Shown: positions 1 to 25,668 of the stretch, one piece after another
Layout: every line of letters begins with the position of its first letter
Position numbering within the stretch: the first letter of the stretch is position 1
Assembly: GCF_020382885.2 (NCBI RefSeq)
Contig: NC_058495.1
Coordinates: 5,201,627 to 5,265,626 of the forward strand
DNA: 64,000 bases
Direction: 5' to 3'
Source of the DNA: Scatophagus argus
Taxonomy: Eukaryota > Chordata > Actinopteri > Scatophagidae
Notes under the pieces: generated by a model
Told to the model about the DNA's origin: nothing
Seen by the model: the letters and a program-made list of their open reading frames with translations, nothing else
Databases searched by the model: none
Translations under genes and position numbers: made by a program

Positions 1-432
1 AGTGGAGAAAGAGAGAGAGAGATAGAAATGTGGAGAAGGGCTGTAGCACTGTACCCACAAGGCAAGGCCAACAAATACACAACACGAACAAATATGAATA
101 TGCATTTTTAAGTTTCATCGTTTTTCCTAGGTTCGAAATCTTTCATTTATGTATTATGTTATTTTCGCAAACGGGATTTAGTGCTAAAATGGGATCACCA
201 CTGTAAATTTATGAAGATTATATATAGCTTATAATGTGCTGATTGTCACTAACGAAATTATAGTAAAAGATGTCTTTGATGTTTGTGTGTCTCATAAAGA
301 GTAACTCATTAGGAGCTTTCCTCAGCAAAAGGTAGGCATGCTGTTCTGCATATTCAAGCTGGAGACGGCCCAGAGGTAAAGCAGAGGTCATGCAAGACAA
401 ACATCGAGGTTTGGAAACAGACAGGCGCAACA
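1..432 (-). other. probable 3' UTR / downstream flank of pfkfb2
   Basis: This stretch follows the in-frame stop of the minus-strand pfkfb2 reading frame. I see no coding exon in it. The first 30 bases are purine-rich (GAGA). No strong AATAAA poly(A) signal is visible on the minus strand, so the transcript end is not placed and may lie outside the window. Confidence 0.4.
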
Positions 433-7481
<7,049 letters not shown>

Positions 7482-7897
7482 GTTGAAATCAGCTCTTCCC
7501 TCCCTCTCTCAGAAGTGCATTTCCCAAGCTGGTCTGAAACAGACGGGCCAGACTCACATGTAGCAGCTTCCTTGCCACCCGCTGCAGAACAGAATCTTGC
7601 GCACAAAGCTGTGGCTTTACTTAAAATAATATTATGCATATGGCTTTATATATCCCTGGTAACATCCAATGATGCAACCAGAAGAGCAGAGGATAAAGAT
7701 TAAAGGCGCTGCCACATCATCTGTTCAGAAAAAACACAGTGTTCTTAGGAAGCCGCATAACAGCGCAAGCTGTAATTTTCTCTTTAACCGGGGTGACTGA
7801 GTTCATGTGACACTAAATCACACATAGAAAAGAAAATATAACGTAATCTACCCCCAGGATTCATTTGTAAATGTAAAAATGCATTTTTTTTTTTTAC

Positions 7898-8240
7898 CTG
7901 TTCGATAGACAAATGATGGATTGGATCGTGCCAGCGCCGCCGGTGCAGGGAGCTCACAATCTGCCGGACGGAGAGACTGAGCCCGCAGCGGCGGCCGGAG
8001 GAGTCAGTCTGCTCGGCCTGTCCTTGCTGCTGAGATGCCTCCTCGGCCGGTTGGTGTCCTTCCAAGCCGGAGGTGTGCCTCCACGTCATATTTTTTCCCC
8101 TACCGTAACGTTGATAATAGATACGTCTACGCACACCCCCTGTATCACTATTCAGAAGTCCTGACAACAGAACTCTGCAAAGGATGAGGTGCACCCCAGC
8201 ATGTAACAAGAGAGGCAAAATTGATGCCAGCAGCCATGGA
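7898..8240 (-). promoter_or_regulatory. pfkfb2: non-coding first exon and promoter region of pfkfb2
   Basis: On the minus strand, the sequence ending CTATCGAACAG is followed by GTAAAAA, a good splice donor at 7897. This fits a 5' UTR exon spliced to the exon holding the start codon at 7481. The 7915-8060 part is clearly richer in GC and CpG than its surroundings, as in a vertebrate promoter. On the minus strand TGACGTGG (8082-8089) resembles a CRE half-site and a hypoxia-response core; that role is only an inference. A 162-codon open frame across the region shows no family similarity and is not taken as coding. The transcription start is not mapped. Confidence 0.6.
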
Positions 8241-8266
8241 TGAAAAAAAAAAGAAACCAAACAAAC

Positions 8267-8330
8267 AAACATTTATTTATCTCTGTGAAACATTTTTTAA
8301 GCATAATATTGCATAGTTTTTATTTATTCA
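8267..8330 (-). terminator. candidate poly(A) signals of the PHTF-family gene
   Basis: On the minus strand AATAAA-type hexamers occur in two clusters, around 8270-8277 and 8319-8328, about 0.7-0.8 kb beyond the PHTF stop codon at 9054-9056. They are the best candidates for the end of that transcript. They lie immediately upstream of the pfkfb2 promoter, so the two transcription units nearly abut. Confidence 0.4.
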
Positions 8331-9053
8331 ACAATGGTCCTCAATACAAAGGGCAGATAGTGGTCAGAGTCATGACTTACAGGTACCATCACAAGTTTTA
8401 GCGCTAAAACAGAACCCCAAATAAATAAAGCCCGCTTACAATCACAATGTTCCCTCGTTAAATAGTACAAAAGGGCAAGAGTTGACTCCTATGACAATTC
8501 CTTTAATGCAGCTTGTCACCTTTTTTGATTTGACGGCATTAGATGACTGGCATCAAACAGCACATAGCTTGTTTTACAGTTAACTGTATTGATGAGAAAC
8601 ACCAGCGAATAAGACCACAAAAACGCACTAAATTGCCTGCATTTAACTCATTTACATTTTCACTGTGTCCACACACCTGTACAAGACACATGATGAAATC
8701 TGGATGCCACAGAAGCCTGAAAGGATCTCAGACCTCAACCCCCCTGCCCCATATTTATCCACATACTGAGGGACATTCAAGGGTCAAAGGTTAGGCACTG
8801 GGTTAGTGATGTGGCTAATGGAATCTGTGTGTTGCCACACCATCTGAGGCGCCAGTAATGGTGTGTGAGCCATCACCAGAGCACCTCAGGCTCGTGAATG
8901 ACTGATGAAACACAACAGACACGTTTCAGTTGGAAGGCACAGACTAAACTGTCAGTAGGTTTGCACTTTTTTGTAGATGAGATGTTGTCTGCAGCAGACA
9001 AGGGGAGTTTGTGGTCTCCAGTGTCCGACTGTTAGTGGTTTCCTGTTTTCACA

Positions 9054-17315
<8,262 letters not shown>

Positions 17316-17620
17316 TGTCGTGAGCTGCTGGAACCAGTGAAGTGGAGTCAGGTCATTTCACAGAGAGCTCAGGAAAGAGAGAGGACTGGGCACAGATCCA
17401 GATTTGTTCTCTAAACAAAGAAAGGATACAGACACACTGAACCTGACACTACAGCAACACCACGAACAACAATAGTTAACAAAGGAAGATGAGTATAAAG
17501 TCTACTGTACACGAAGTTCTAGTTAAGGTATGAAGTAATCTGCTGACGTATACGTCGTTGTAAGCAAGTAAATGCTAGCGTACAACAGCGGTAGGTTAGC
17601 AAGAGGCCAGCGCAACTCAC

Positions 17621-17800
17621 CTGAAATAAAACACCACGGGTCGGTCTAGTACAAAGTGGAAAACACCTTTGGTAATCATCACAAACTGGTCGTGAAATAC
17701 TTTGTCATCATTTTCAGGGGCGTTGTGGCGTCTTGTTGTCAGGCTGAGCTAACTACTGCCTACACGCTTTCCATCGACTGCCATTTTTCGACGCGATTAA
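17621..17800 (-). promoter_or_regulatory. phtf1: non-coding first exon and promoter region of the PHTF gene
   Basis: On the minus strand a segment ending TTTATTTCAG is followed by GTGAGTTG, a strong donor at 17620. The exon holding the start codon has a matching acceptor near 17411. This predicts a 5' UTR exon from 17621 to roughly 17790. The segment is CpG-richer than its flanks and contains AAAATGGC on the minus strand, resembling a YY1 site found at many constitutive promoters. No TATA box is evident. Confidence 0.5.
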
Positions 17801-18954
17801 TGACTGGTGGATATTAGATTTATAAACTGTTTCCTTCCTGTGCCCATATCTAGTTATTGATAGGTTTATTTCAGGTATTCAGATACTTCGCCAACTTCAC
17901 TTGTTTAACATTTGGCTCAGCCTTCCGCTTCCCTTTTCCGGGGTTTGTTGTGCTCATATGGGATTTTTTTCCCCCTAATCTATGGCTCTCAGGCGCAATT
18001 CCGCCGCTCAAAAAGTCTAAATATAGCTTTTTTTGTCGGTAATGTTGCCTGAAAATAACTAAAATTACCACTCTATTGATCAAACGTTAAAATCCAAGGT
18101 TGTACCCTACAGTTTGTCAAAGACCTGTGTGAGTGCTGAAGCTTATCGCACACTAGTAGAGGCAAAGTGATTCCTGAGAGGTAATATAAGGGAAAAATAT
18201 TCTCCAAGGCCGTTTTTCCTAAGGTATTCCTAACATTTCAACCAATCAGAGCGCAGCAAAAGAGAGCGCGAGACATAGAAATGTATCTAAAATAATGATG
18301 ATTAGAGCTACAAATAACAATTTTAATTGTTGATTATACTGCCATTTTTTCAATTAATTGTTCAATTTATGAGATAGATATCAGAGATTTTAGAAATACC
18401 CCCCTTCAAGTCCATAATTATGGTGGATAGAAGAATTGCTTCGTTATTTCCAGTTTGTCTCAAGACAATCAAATTCCCTGAAACAATACGGGGGGCGTAA
18501 CCTTGGTGTTCTTCCTGGTGGTAGACAATCAGTTTATGATCACAGCAGTCCAAAAAAAAACAGCAAATCATGACAACTGAGAAGCTGAAAAGAGGGGAGG
18601 TTTGGCATATTTCCTCAAAGAATGACTTAAACGATTCATTAATTCTCAAAACAGATGTGGATTAATTTACAGATTAATAACCTTTAATTTTTCATCTCTA
18701 ATGTTGATAATGTAAATATTTTTTTGACAAAATGAAACATTACACATTGCAGATGCAGACAGATGCAGTATATTTCTGATTTTTATACAAATATATACAT
18801 ATAAGAAAAAACCCTTTAACGCCAGAGCAACACACTACTGTCTAGTGCTACTCTCTAATGGTCCGCTGTTTAGTGAAATGACCATTATGTGTGCTCCAGT
18901 GTTTCAAATAATAACTCAGCTGTCAGTCGACTGCCTGTGAAGACAGAGAAGGAG
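17801..18954. other. intergenic region between the PHTF promoter and the minus-strand ORA gene
   Basis: AT-rich sequence with only short uninformative open frames. It should hold the PHTF upstream flank and the 3' UTR of the minus-strand olfactory receptor gene. I recognise no repeat or RNA gene in it. Confidence 0.4.
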
Positions 18955-19896
18955 TCATTTGTCACTCGACTCCTGTTTGTCTGCTGACGGTTGGTCTTGC
19001 TCAGCTGCACACACGATCTTCGCTTTGACCTTCTTGTTGGAGGAAATGATGAAATATGGGCTGAGAGAAGCATAGCAGGAGGAGAAGAACACCCTCATGT
19101 CAGCCACCACTGGTGACACCTTTGCCACCGTCAGCATGTAAATCCAGATCACGTTATCAATCCCGAAGAAGACCACGTACAGAACCACCAAAGTGACAAC
19201 TGTTTTGGCCGCCCTGGTCTCTGCCCCACCACCTTGTGAGCGACGGATCCCTCTCACCTGGTGGCTGTGGCGGTGGAGAAGCAGCAGAATGTAACCACTT
19301 GAGCCCACCATCAGAGCAACAAAGGCAAAATCCCTCCCAGAGACAGCCACTCCATTGATCACATAAGACAAATTGTCTCTGAAGTCCACATGACAGAAGC
19401 CCAGGTTGAGGGTGAAGGCAGGGACAGTGCCATTTCGTGGAGCCATAGAGAAGAAAGGGGCTGCAATGCATATGGCCATATTAAGGAGCCACAGTCCTGC
19501 AAAGGTGGGGAGGACAAGGGAGGGAAGTGCAGACTTCAACTTGGTCAAATGGGGCCCAGCTGGGGCAATGGTCACAGCCTGAAACACACTGAGCATGCAG
19601 GTGATGCAGACTGACAAAGCCCGGCCAATGCGGTAGGCATAGATCACCACCTTACAGCCAGGATCATTCAGCAGGTCCCTCAGCCCAAATACAGTCATAG
19701 TCTGGGGGACGCAGCGTGTCAGTAGCAGCATCAGGTTAGCGAAGGCCAGGTGGCATAGGATCATGTCCACAGGAAGGATCTTGGGCTCATTATAAATAAT
19801 GTGGCCATATGCCAGCAGCACCACTGTGTTCCCCAAGATGCCCATACCTGTTTGCAAGAGGAAGGAGACCCCCTTTATGGTCACACACAGATCCAT
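18955..19896 (-). CDS. ORA (V1R-type) olfactory receptor, one of the ora1/ora2 pair
   Basis: Seven-transmembrane class A GPCR of the teleost ORA family, homologous to mammalian vomeronasal V1R receptors and expected at the surface of olfactory sensory neurons. The coding sequence is one 313-residue exon. It shows GN in TM1 (residues 22-23), LPVDMILCHLAFANLMLLLT at TM2, Cys81 for the extracellular disulfide, LSVFQAVTIAP at the TM3 end, an N-glycosylation sequon NGT at 155, VVLYVVFFGIDN in TM6 and SPYFIISSNKK at the end of TM7. The TM2-TM3 block is very close to the mammalian V1R consensus. I chose the Met of MDLCVTIKG at 19896 because it leaves a normal short N-terminus; an in-frame Met lies 8 codons upstream and the longer frame reaches 19974 across likely intron sequence. 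A divergent second ORA gene 4.8 kb away supports ora1/ora2. I cannot say which member this is. Confidence 0.92.
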   Translation of the reverse strand: MDLCVTIKGVSFLLQTGMGILGNTVVLLAYGHIIYNEPKILPVDMILCHLAFANLMLLLTRCVPQTMTVFGLRDLLNDPGCKVVIYAYRIGRALSVCITCMLSVFQAVTIAPAGPHLTKLKSALPSLVLPTFAGLWLLNMAICIAAPFFSMAPRNGTVPAFTLNLGFCHVDFRDNLSYVINGVAVSGRDFAFVALMVGSSGYILLLLHRHSHQVRGIRRSQGGGAETRAAKTVVTLVVLYVVFFGIDNVIWIYMLTVAKVSPVVADMRVFFSSCYASLSPYFIISSNKKVKAKIVCAAEQDQPSADKQESSDK

Positions 19897-20087
19897 GACA
19901 CCAAGACCTGCACCCTTCATGATTTGCAAACAAGACAGAAAATCAAATCTGTTATGAAAACACACTGCACACAAGAAACATTTTCCAAGTTTGGTTGCAT
20001 AAAGTTTGATAGAAACCCAGTATAACCATATAGCCTGCGTCTAATCATGCAATATTTTGAAAGTCTTTCAGTGAAAATGGTGCTCAC

Positions 20088-20160
20088 CTGAAGTTGCAGA
20101 TTAAAAGTAGAAGCTGATATGCATTATCTGTTTAGTAGCCTGTGTAATTACAATTTATAG
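20088..20160 (-). promoter_or_regulatory. TATA box and non-coding first exon of the minus-strand ORA gene
   Basis: On the minus strand CTATAAATTG (20151-20160) is followed about 65 bases later by CTGCAACTTCAG and a GTGAGC donor at 20087. This predicts a short 5' UTR exon spliced to an acceptor just before the start codon; candidates include GGGTGCAG, which ends 12 bases upstream of the ATG. The arrangement mirrors that of the plus-strand ORA gene. Confidence 0.5.
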
Positions 20161-23100
20161 TCATTGTACCCCTTGGGATCACTGGCCAACATTACAGCTT
20201 AGCGAATTAAAGCAACAAACTAAATATGACTCAGATGGTCTCAGAGGGTAAGCATTGCAAAGGGACTGTAGTACCACTGAGGGATACCGACAACTTTTTA
20301 AGTCTTTCAGCAATAGTCAGGTACTCATATGAAGGTCGAAACAGTTTTTGCTTGCTGTCCTGTACATTCTGTCTGTGAGGAAGTGGAAGCAATGGAGAAC
20401 AAAACTCACAGTCCAGTTCTGTCCAAAAAAATGTATTCCAAAGTTTATTTGAATTCGATTAGAGGCTTCACCACTCTGAGTTAGACAAATGAAACTGGTG
20501 TTCCAAAGTTAGCCTTTACAGATCAAATTTCCTTCTTTGTGTTTCCCAAGACGAGTTTCCTCGCTGAGCCACAGCAGAAGAATTAAAAAAAATCAAAAGA
20601 CTTGGATTTTCTGTCTCCACTTGATTTGTCTATCTCAGTCTGCTGAAGAATCATATTAACTTAAGATAAACTTTGGAATGTTTCTTTGCACAGAACAGGG
20701 AGAGTGGATTTTGTCAGTCCCATCATGTCATGTGATGAATCATGCAGAGGTCAGTATGAACAGGAAGAATGATTACAGCTAGGGACGTAACTATTGTTTT
20801 AGGATGGACTCAAAAAATATGAATCTTCTTTAAGTTTTAATGTAACTTCCTAATTTTCTTCACAATAAATAAATAGCCCGGAAAGATGAGTGCAGATGGA
20901 AATCAAATATGGGAGCACAAGCTTGATATCAAACTTCAAACAAATATGGCATAAATCTGCAAATCACCATTGCTTTTTTCAATATGAGCAAAGGTGCTTC
21001 AGACTGTACATGAAGACAGCATTCCAGATTGTTTTTACACTTTAATGTTGGGAAATTGTTTAAAATCATAAAAAGTAACTGAACTGCCTTAGGTCACATG
21101 AATAACATATGTGAAATCTTATGTGAATTATTAACTTGAGTGGCATCCTCCTGTACTTAAATCCCACGTGTAGGTTGTCAGTTTCTATAGACAGAAAGAC
21201 TGAAAGTCAATCTTCTGAAATATTATAATGATATTTCCCTGTGGACAAAAAATCGAGTTAAACAATCCCTGTGGAGACAAGAACGTGCGCTTATTGTTGA
21301 TGCAGAAGCAGCCTCATGATGCCTTGAATGATCCATCAAGAGGCTTTTAGATGCACAGCTGTGCTTTTGCTTGTGTTCCCTTCCTCCTTCATGTCCTGGG
21401 AGTGCAGTAAAAGACACAGAGGAGCAAGACAATTAACCATATAACAATGCATGTTTGTACTAATTGGGGGCGTAGGGACAATCAGACATTATTCAATTAT
21501 GTTCTTAGCTCTCAGCACTGACATAAGCTACAAAAGATGTTTGTAATACACTTTCCACCAGTATGCACACAAACTGCAGACATAAAAAGCGTTCTAACCT
21601 ATTGCTCAGTTCTATATTACTGTTTTCTCAGTTGCAAAATTCAGATAGGGTCTGTGTGCTGAAACAGTGTTGTTTGAGAGACTGGTTGTCTCCTGGGAGT
21701 AGGCTTTGGAAAAAAGCATCATCAGAAGTGTTATTTTACATGTTTACATGTTCAGAGAGCTAATTAAAATGGCAAGTTCAAGCATGTCCTTCTCAGAGGA
21801 CTGTATCATGCATATGCTGCATTGCAACTTTAAAAATCTTTACTTTTTGAGATTTGATTTTATTGTTTACGGCGGATGTTATTTTTTTCCCCCTTTGCCA
21901 TAATCCAGTCTTTATTTTACATTAACTTATATTGTTACAATAATAGAAAATAAATAATATATATTACATATTGTATAATACTGCTCATATAAATAACTAT
22001 ATGCACAACATCTTGGAGTTTATCATTTTTTTTGATGATTAATGATTTTACATGTACAAAAGACTTTACTATAATAACAGCTGCTCTACTGAAATGAAAC
22101 TTAGACATTTTCATACTGTTGATATTATGACAAATGAAAGCAATCCTTTGTAATACACAATTTATCTTCTGACTGCCTTTCTTGCATCATCATGCACTGT
22201 ATTGTCATTAATCAGGTCACTTCTCAAGTGTCTAAGTTGACTGTTTGCATACAACTCAAGTTTGCTCAAAGATATGGCACTTTTTAACCTTTTGCACCTT
22301 TAAGTATGCTGGTGAGGGCAACAGCTTTGGTTGCTGAAGAGGGAATATTCAGTACACCCCTCACTGTGCTGGTTAATCTGTCCCACAGCAAATATGTGGT
22401 TTAAGAGGCTTTTGGCTTAGCAGTCTCCTGTCTGATATTGATGGGCCTTAGACTCCTTATTTGGATTTAGGAAAAAGGGAGCAATACTGACCTCCAATGA
22501 CCTTAGATTTTACTTGATTCTATGGTCAATGAACCATGAACACACTTCTTATCTTTTCTAATATCTGCTTATAATGCTCAGTCAAAAAGTCAAACTGATC
22601 TTAAAATGTGTTTTCAATCCACATCAAATCTACAGAGGTCATTCATCAGTTTAATTACACAAATGGAGTTTTGCCTGTTTTCTATAAGATATGTTTTATT
22701 GTTTTTTTCCCCCCCAACTTTTATGTACCTGTGTGTCACCAGGCTGCAAGACAAATTTTCCTCCAAGAACAATTAAGCATGAAGTTCAAAGTGTTCTAAA
22801 TTGTATAAGTAAACTATGGATGTTGAGGAGGGCAGCACGGTGGTGCAGTGGTTAGCACTGTCGCCTCATAGCAAGAGGGTTCCAGGTTCGAATCCCGGTC
22901 TGGGCCCTTCTATGTGGTTTGCGTGTTCTCCCTGTGCCTGCGTGGGTTTTCTCCAGGTTCTCTGGTTTCCTCCCACAATCCCAAAAACATGCACTTTAGC
23001 TTAATTGGCTACTCTACATTGCCCCTAGGTGTGAGAGTGTGTGTGGTTGTTTGTCTTTGTGTGCGATTGACTGGCGACCAGTCCAGGGTGTACCCTGCCT

Positions 23101-24470
23101 CTCGCCCGTAGTCAGCTGGGATAGGCTCCAGCTCCCCCGCGACCCTGACAGATAAGCGGTATAGAAAATGGATGGATGGATGCCTCAGGTTCTTTAAGTA
23201 GACATGGCAATATCACACAGTGAAAATATTCTATTGTAAGTAAAAGTGCTGAACTACAAATGATTTCTAAGCAAAACAATGTAGATAACATTAACAAAAT
23301 GTATTTCAAGTACATGGAGACCATGTGACCCCCTATTACCATATCTATGATATCACTGATTATTGTTACTGATGTGTTGTATTATTTTACTGTTGCAGTT
23401 CAGTGAGGTGAAGTTAATTTCAGCTGCATATTTTAGAAAAAAAAAAAATTTTTTTTTTGTTTGTTGAATTTTAATTTGTAAAGCAACTCCTAACTAGTAA
23501 CTACAGTTATTTGAAATAGGAGAAAAACTGCAATATTTCCCCTTGAAATGTTCTCGAGGCAAAGTATGAAGTAGAGTAAAATGGAAACAATTGAGTACCT
23601 CAAATTTGTGAATAAATTGCAAGTAATAATATTGCACCACTGAATTAAATATTAATAAACTAACTCAACACTATCAATTCCTCTAGTGCAAGAGTGCAAT
23701 AAGGTTATTTTACAAATATAATCTCATTAATGGTGATACTGAGGCATTTTCTCATTTAATTTCAGTGGAGGACATGTCTCATCATGTACTTGGGCTTAAT
23801 ATTCATTACCAAGTCCCTGGCGCTAAATCATGTAGTCCACCCACACTGATTTGCCCTTACAACATCCTTTCAGTTTAGGTTTAATTTCCATTTTAAGAAC
23901 TTTTATTGCTTTGGATGAAAAACACAATCATAAATTGGATGCTATGTCACGCTCTACAAATGCCATGACAGGTGATCTATTGTGCAGACTGAGTGGAACG
24001 TCCTTCGGTTTTTACTTTGTTTCAACTTTCTCCACTGGAGGACACTGTGGAGTTGGTATCTGACTAACCAGCACAAGGCCTCTTTAATAGGTAGTGGCTT
24101 TTACAACCGATTGTAAAAGTAACATGAAGCCTCTTATAAGGAAATCTAAATATAGAAGCGGTAATTACAAAAGGTATTCATTAGTCTCCAATCAGTACAG
24201 CAGTGACACTGAGTAATTGTTTTAATCTTTTTTGAGTATAAACATGAGGCTAATAGATATCATCTCCTCATTAACACGCTTTCTCTGTACACTGGTTTGA
24301 TGTTTGTACCCTGTAAATTAATTCAAACCCAGCTTTCTCTGTGTTACACTGTCAGTCTGAAATCCATTGAGGGGACAGAGGCAGTCACCTGAACTGATCT
24401 CAAGTAATTGGAGGTCGGGGGAAACAAAGTCAATGGACCATAAAAAACAGATTCAACAAGTGCTAACTGC
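20161..24470. other. divergent intergenic region between the two ORA genes
   Basis: About 4.3 kb separates the TATA boxes of the two receptor genes. It is AT-rich with many homeodomain-type ATTA sites and no supported gene. One full SINE lies at 22830-23182. Any shared olfactory enhancer should be here, but I see no certain binding-site cluster. Confidence 0.4.
22830..23182 (+). mobile_element. tRNA-derived fish SINE with GGAT-repeat tail
   Basis: The 5' part has RNA polymerase III promoter boxes: A-box-like TGGTGCAGTGG at 22841-22851 and B box GGTTCGAATCC at 22885-22895. A conserved body (TGTGCGATTGACTGGCGACC) follows, then a 3' end with GATAAGCGG and ATGGATGGATGG. The same family recurs inverted at 34723-35058. 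The tail matches the end of the RTE LINE at 46660-46711, so that LINE is a plausible mobilising partner. Target-site duplications are unclear for this copy. Confidence 0.85.
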
Positions 24471-24473
24471 ATG

Positions 24474-24562
24474 TATAAGAACAGAAACAGCCTGACTACT
24501 TCAGGAGAGAGGGCTCAGGTACAAGGTCCACTTTAGACCTTGTTCGCTTTGACTGTTTTCAG
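24474..24562 (+). promoter_or_regulatory. TATA box and non-coding first exon of the plus-strand ORA gene
   Basis: TATAAGA at 24474-24480 is followed by a short stretch without ATG and the donor TTTTCAG|GTAGGAG at 24563. The matching acceptor TTTTTTGCAG ends at 24694, two bases before the start codon. This predicts a 5' UTR exon of about 60 nt and a 132-nt intron. Confidence 0.55.
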
Positions 24563-24696
24563 GTAGGAGTGTGAACGTCGGCTGTGATGCTTCTGATATC
24601 ATTTTGAATAATAGGAATTATTTAACAATCGGAAAGACATTACAACGTTTATTTAATTGCTATAGTTGCCTTGCATTCTTTTCGTTTTTTGCAGGA

Positions 24697-25668
24697 ATGC
24701 AATCGGACGAGTTTGTCCGTGGGATGCTATATCTGTCCCTCACTGTGGTGGGAGTCCCAGGTAATGTTGCCGTCATCCTGGCATTCATCCTCTTGCTGCA
24801 CCAGGAGAACCGGCTCCTCCCTGCGGACGCCATTGTCTTGCATCTGGCCTGTGCCAACTTGCTGGTGGTGGGTGTTCGCTGTCTACTGGAGACCGTGGCC
24901 TCCTTCCGCCTGGCCAGCATCTTCGGAGACTTAGGCTGCAAAGCTGTGATCTTTGTCTACAGAACATCTCGTTCCCTCTCAATCTGGCTCACCTTCATCC
25001 TGAGTGCCTACCAGTGCCTGAGCATTGCCCCTCCAGGATCACGCTGGGCCTCTGTTCGCACCTTGGTAGCCCACTATTTGGGCTTTGTGTTCCTTTTCCT
25101 CTGGCTCCTCAACACCTGCATGAGCTCAGCAGGCATACTTTTCTCCTTCGGCACTCAGAATGACTCAAGCCTGATAAACCATGGCATCAATGTGCAGTTC
25201 TGCTATGTTCACTTTCCTTCAAAGCTGTCCAAAGAGGCAAACGGGGCAGCCCAGGTGGGCAGAGATGTGGTGCCCATGGCCCTCATGACTCTAGCCAGTC
25301 TGATCATCCTGGTCTTTCTTTACAAGCACAGCCAGCAGGTGAAGGGACTCCGCAGCAACAGCAGCAGCGGTGGTGGTGCAGGAAGTGGTGGGGCTGAACA
25401 AAGAGCTGCCAAAGCTGTGGTAGCACTCGTGACCTTGTATGTGGTTCTCTACGGGGTAGATAATGGGCTCTGGGTGTACACTCTCACTGTGAAGACGACC
25501 ATGAGCTCCTCGCTGATCTCTGACCTGCGCATATTCTTCTCCTCACTCTATGCAGCACTGAGCCCTGTTGTCATCATTGTGTCTAACAGGAAGGTGAATG
25601 GCAGGCTGAGGTGTGCAGTGCAGGAGAAGCCTATTCAGGAGAAAGCCACGAGTCTCTCTACTATGTGA
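24697..25668 (+). CDS. ORA (V1R-type) olfactory receptor, the other of the ora1/ora2 pair
   Basis: Class A seven-transmembrane receptor of the ORA/V1R family, 323 residues in one coding exon. Visible features are GN in TM1 (residues 22-23), LPADAIVLHLACANLL in TM2, Cys81 in GDLGCKAVIF, LSAYQCLSIAP at the end of TM3, the sequon NDS at 155, a Gly/Ser-rich third intracellular loop (SSSGGGAGSGG), VTLYVVLYGVDN in TM6 and SPVVIIVSNRKV after TM7. It aligns without gaps to the minus-strand partner up to residue 155. The frame is open back to 24571, but a strong acceptor ends at 24694, so I start at the Met at 24697, which gives an N-terminus of normal length. Head-to-head pairing with the other receptor fits ora1/ora2; which is which is unresolved. 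Confidence 0.92.
   Translation: MQSDEFVRGMLYLSLTVVGVPGNVAVILAFILLLHQENRLLPADAIVLHLACANLLVVGVRCLLETVASFRLASIFGDLGCKAVIFVYRTSRSLSIWLTFILSAYQCLSIAPPGSRWASVRTLVAHYLGFVFLFLWLLNTCMSSAGILFSFGTQNDSSLINHGINVQFCYVHFPSKLSKEANGAAQVGRDVVPMALMTLASLIILVFLYKHSQQVKGLRSNSSSGGGAGSGGAEQRAAKAVVALVTLYVVLYGVDNGLWVYTLTVKTTMSSSLISDLRIFFSSLYAALSPVVIIVSNRKVNGRLRCAVQEKPIQEKATSLSTM

Noticed and set aside
7784..8272. 162-codon minus-strand open frame
   Set aside because: It overlaps the pfkfb2 first exon and promoter, its sequence is low-complexity and Gln/Arg-rich without a domain, and the GC-rich composition explains the lack of stops.
22840..22912. tRNA gene suggested by good A and B boxes
   Set aside because: It is the tRNA-derived head of a SINE with body and GGAT tail; it does not fold as a complete cloverleaf and a second copy has retrotransposition duplications.
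24571..24696. 42-residue N-terminal extension of the plus-strand ORA
   Set aside because: It spans a likely 5' intron ending in TTTTTTGCAG just before the next Met, and would give an abnormally long N-terminus for the family.
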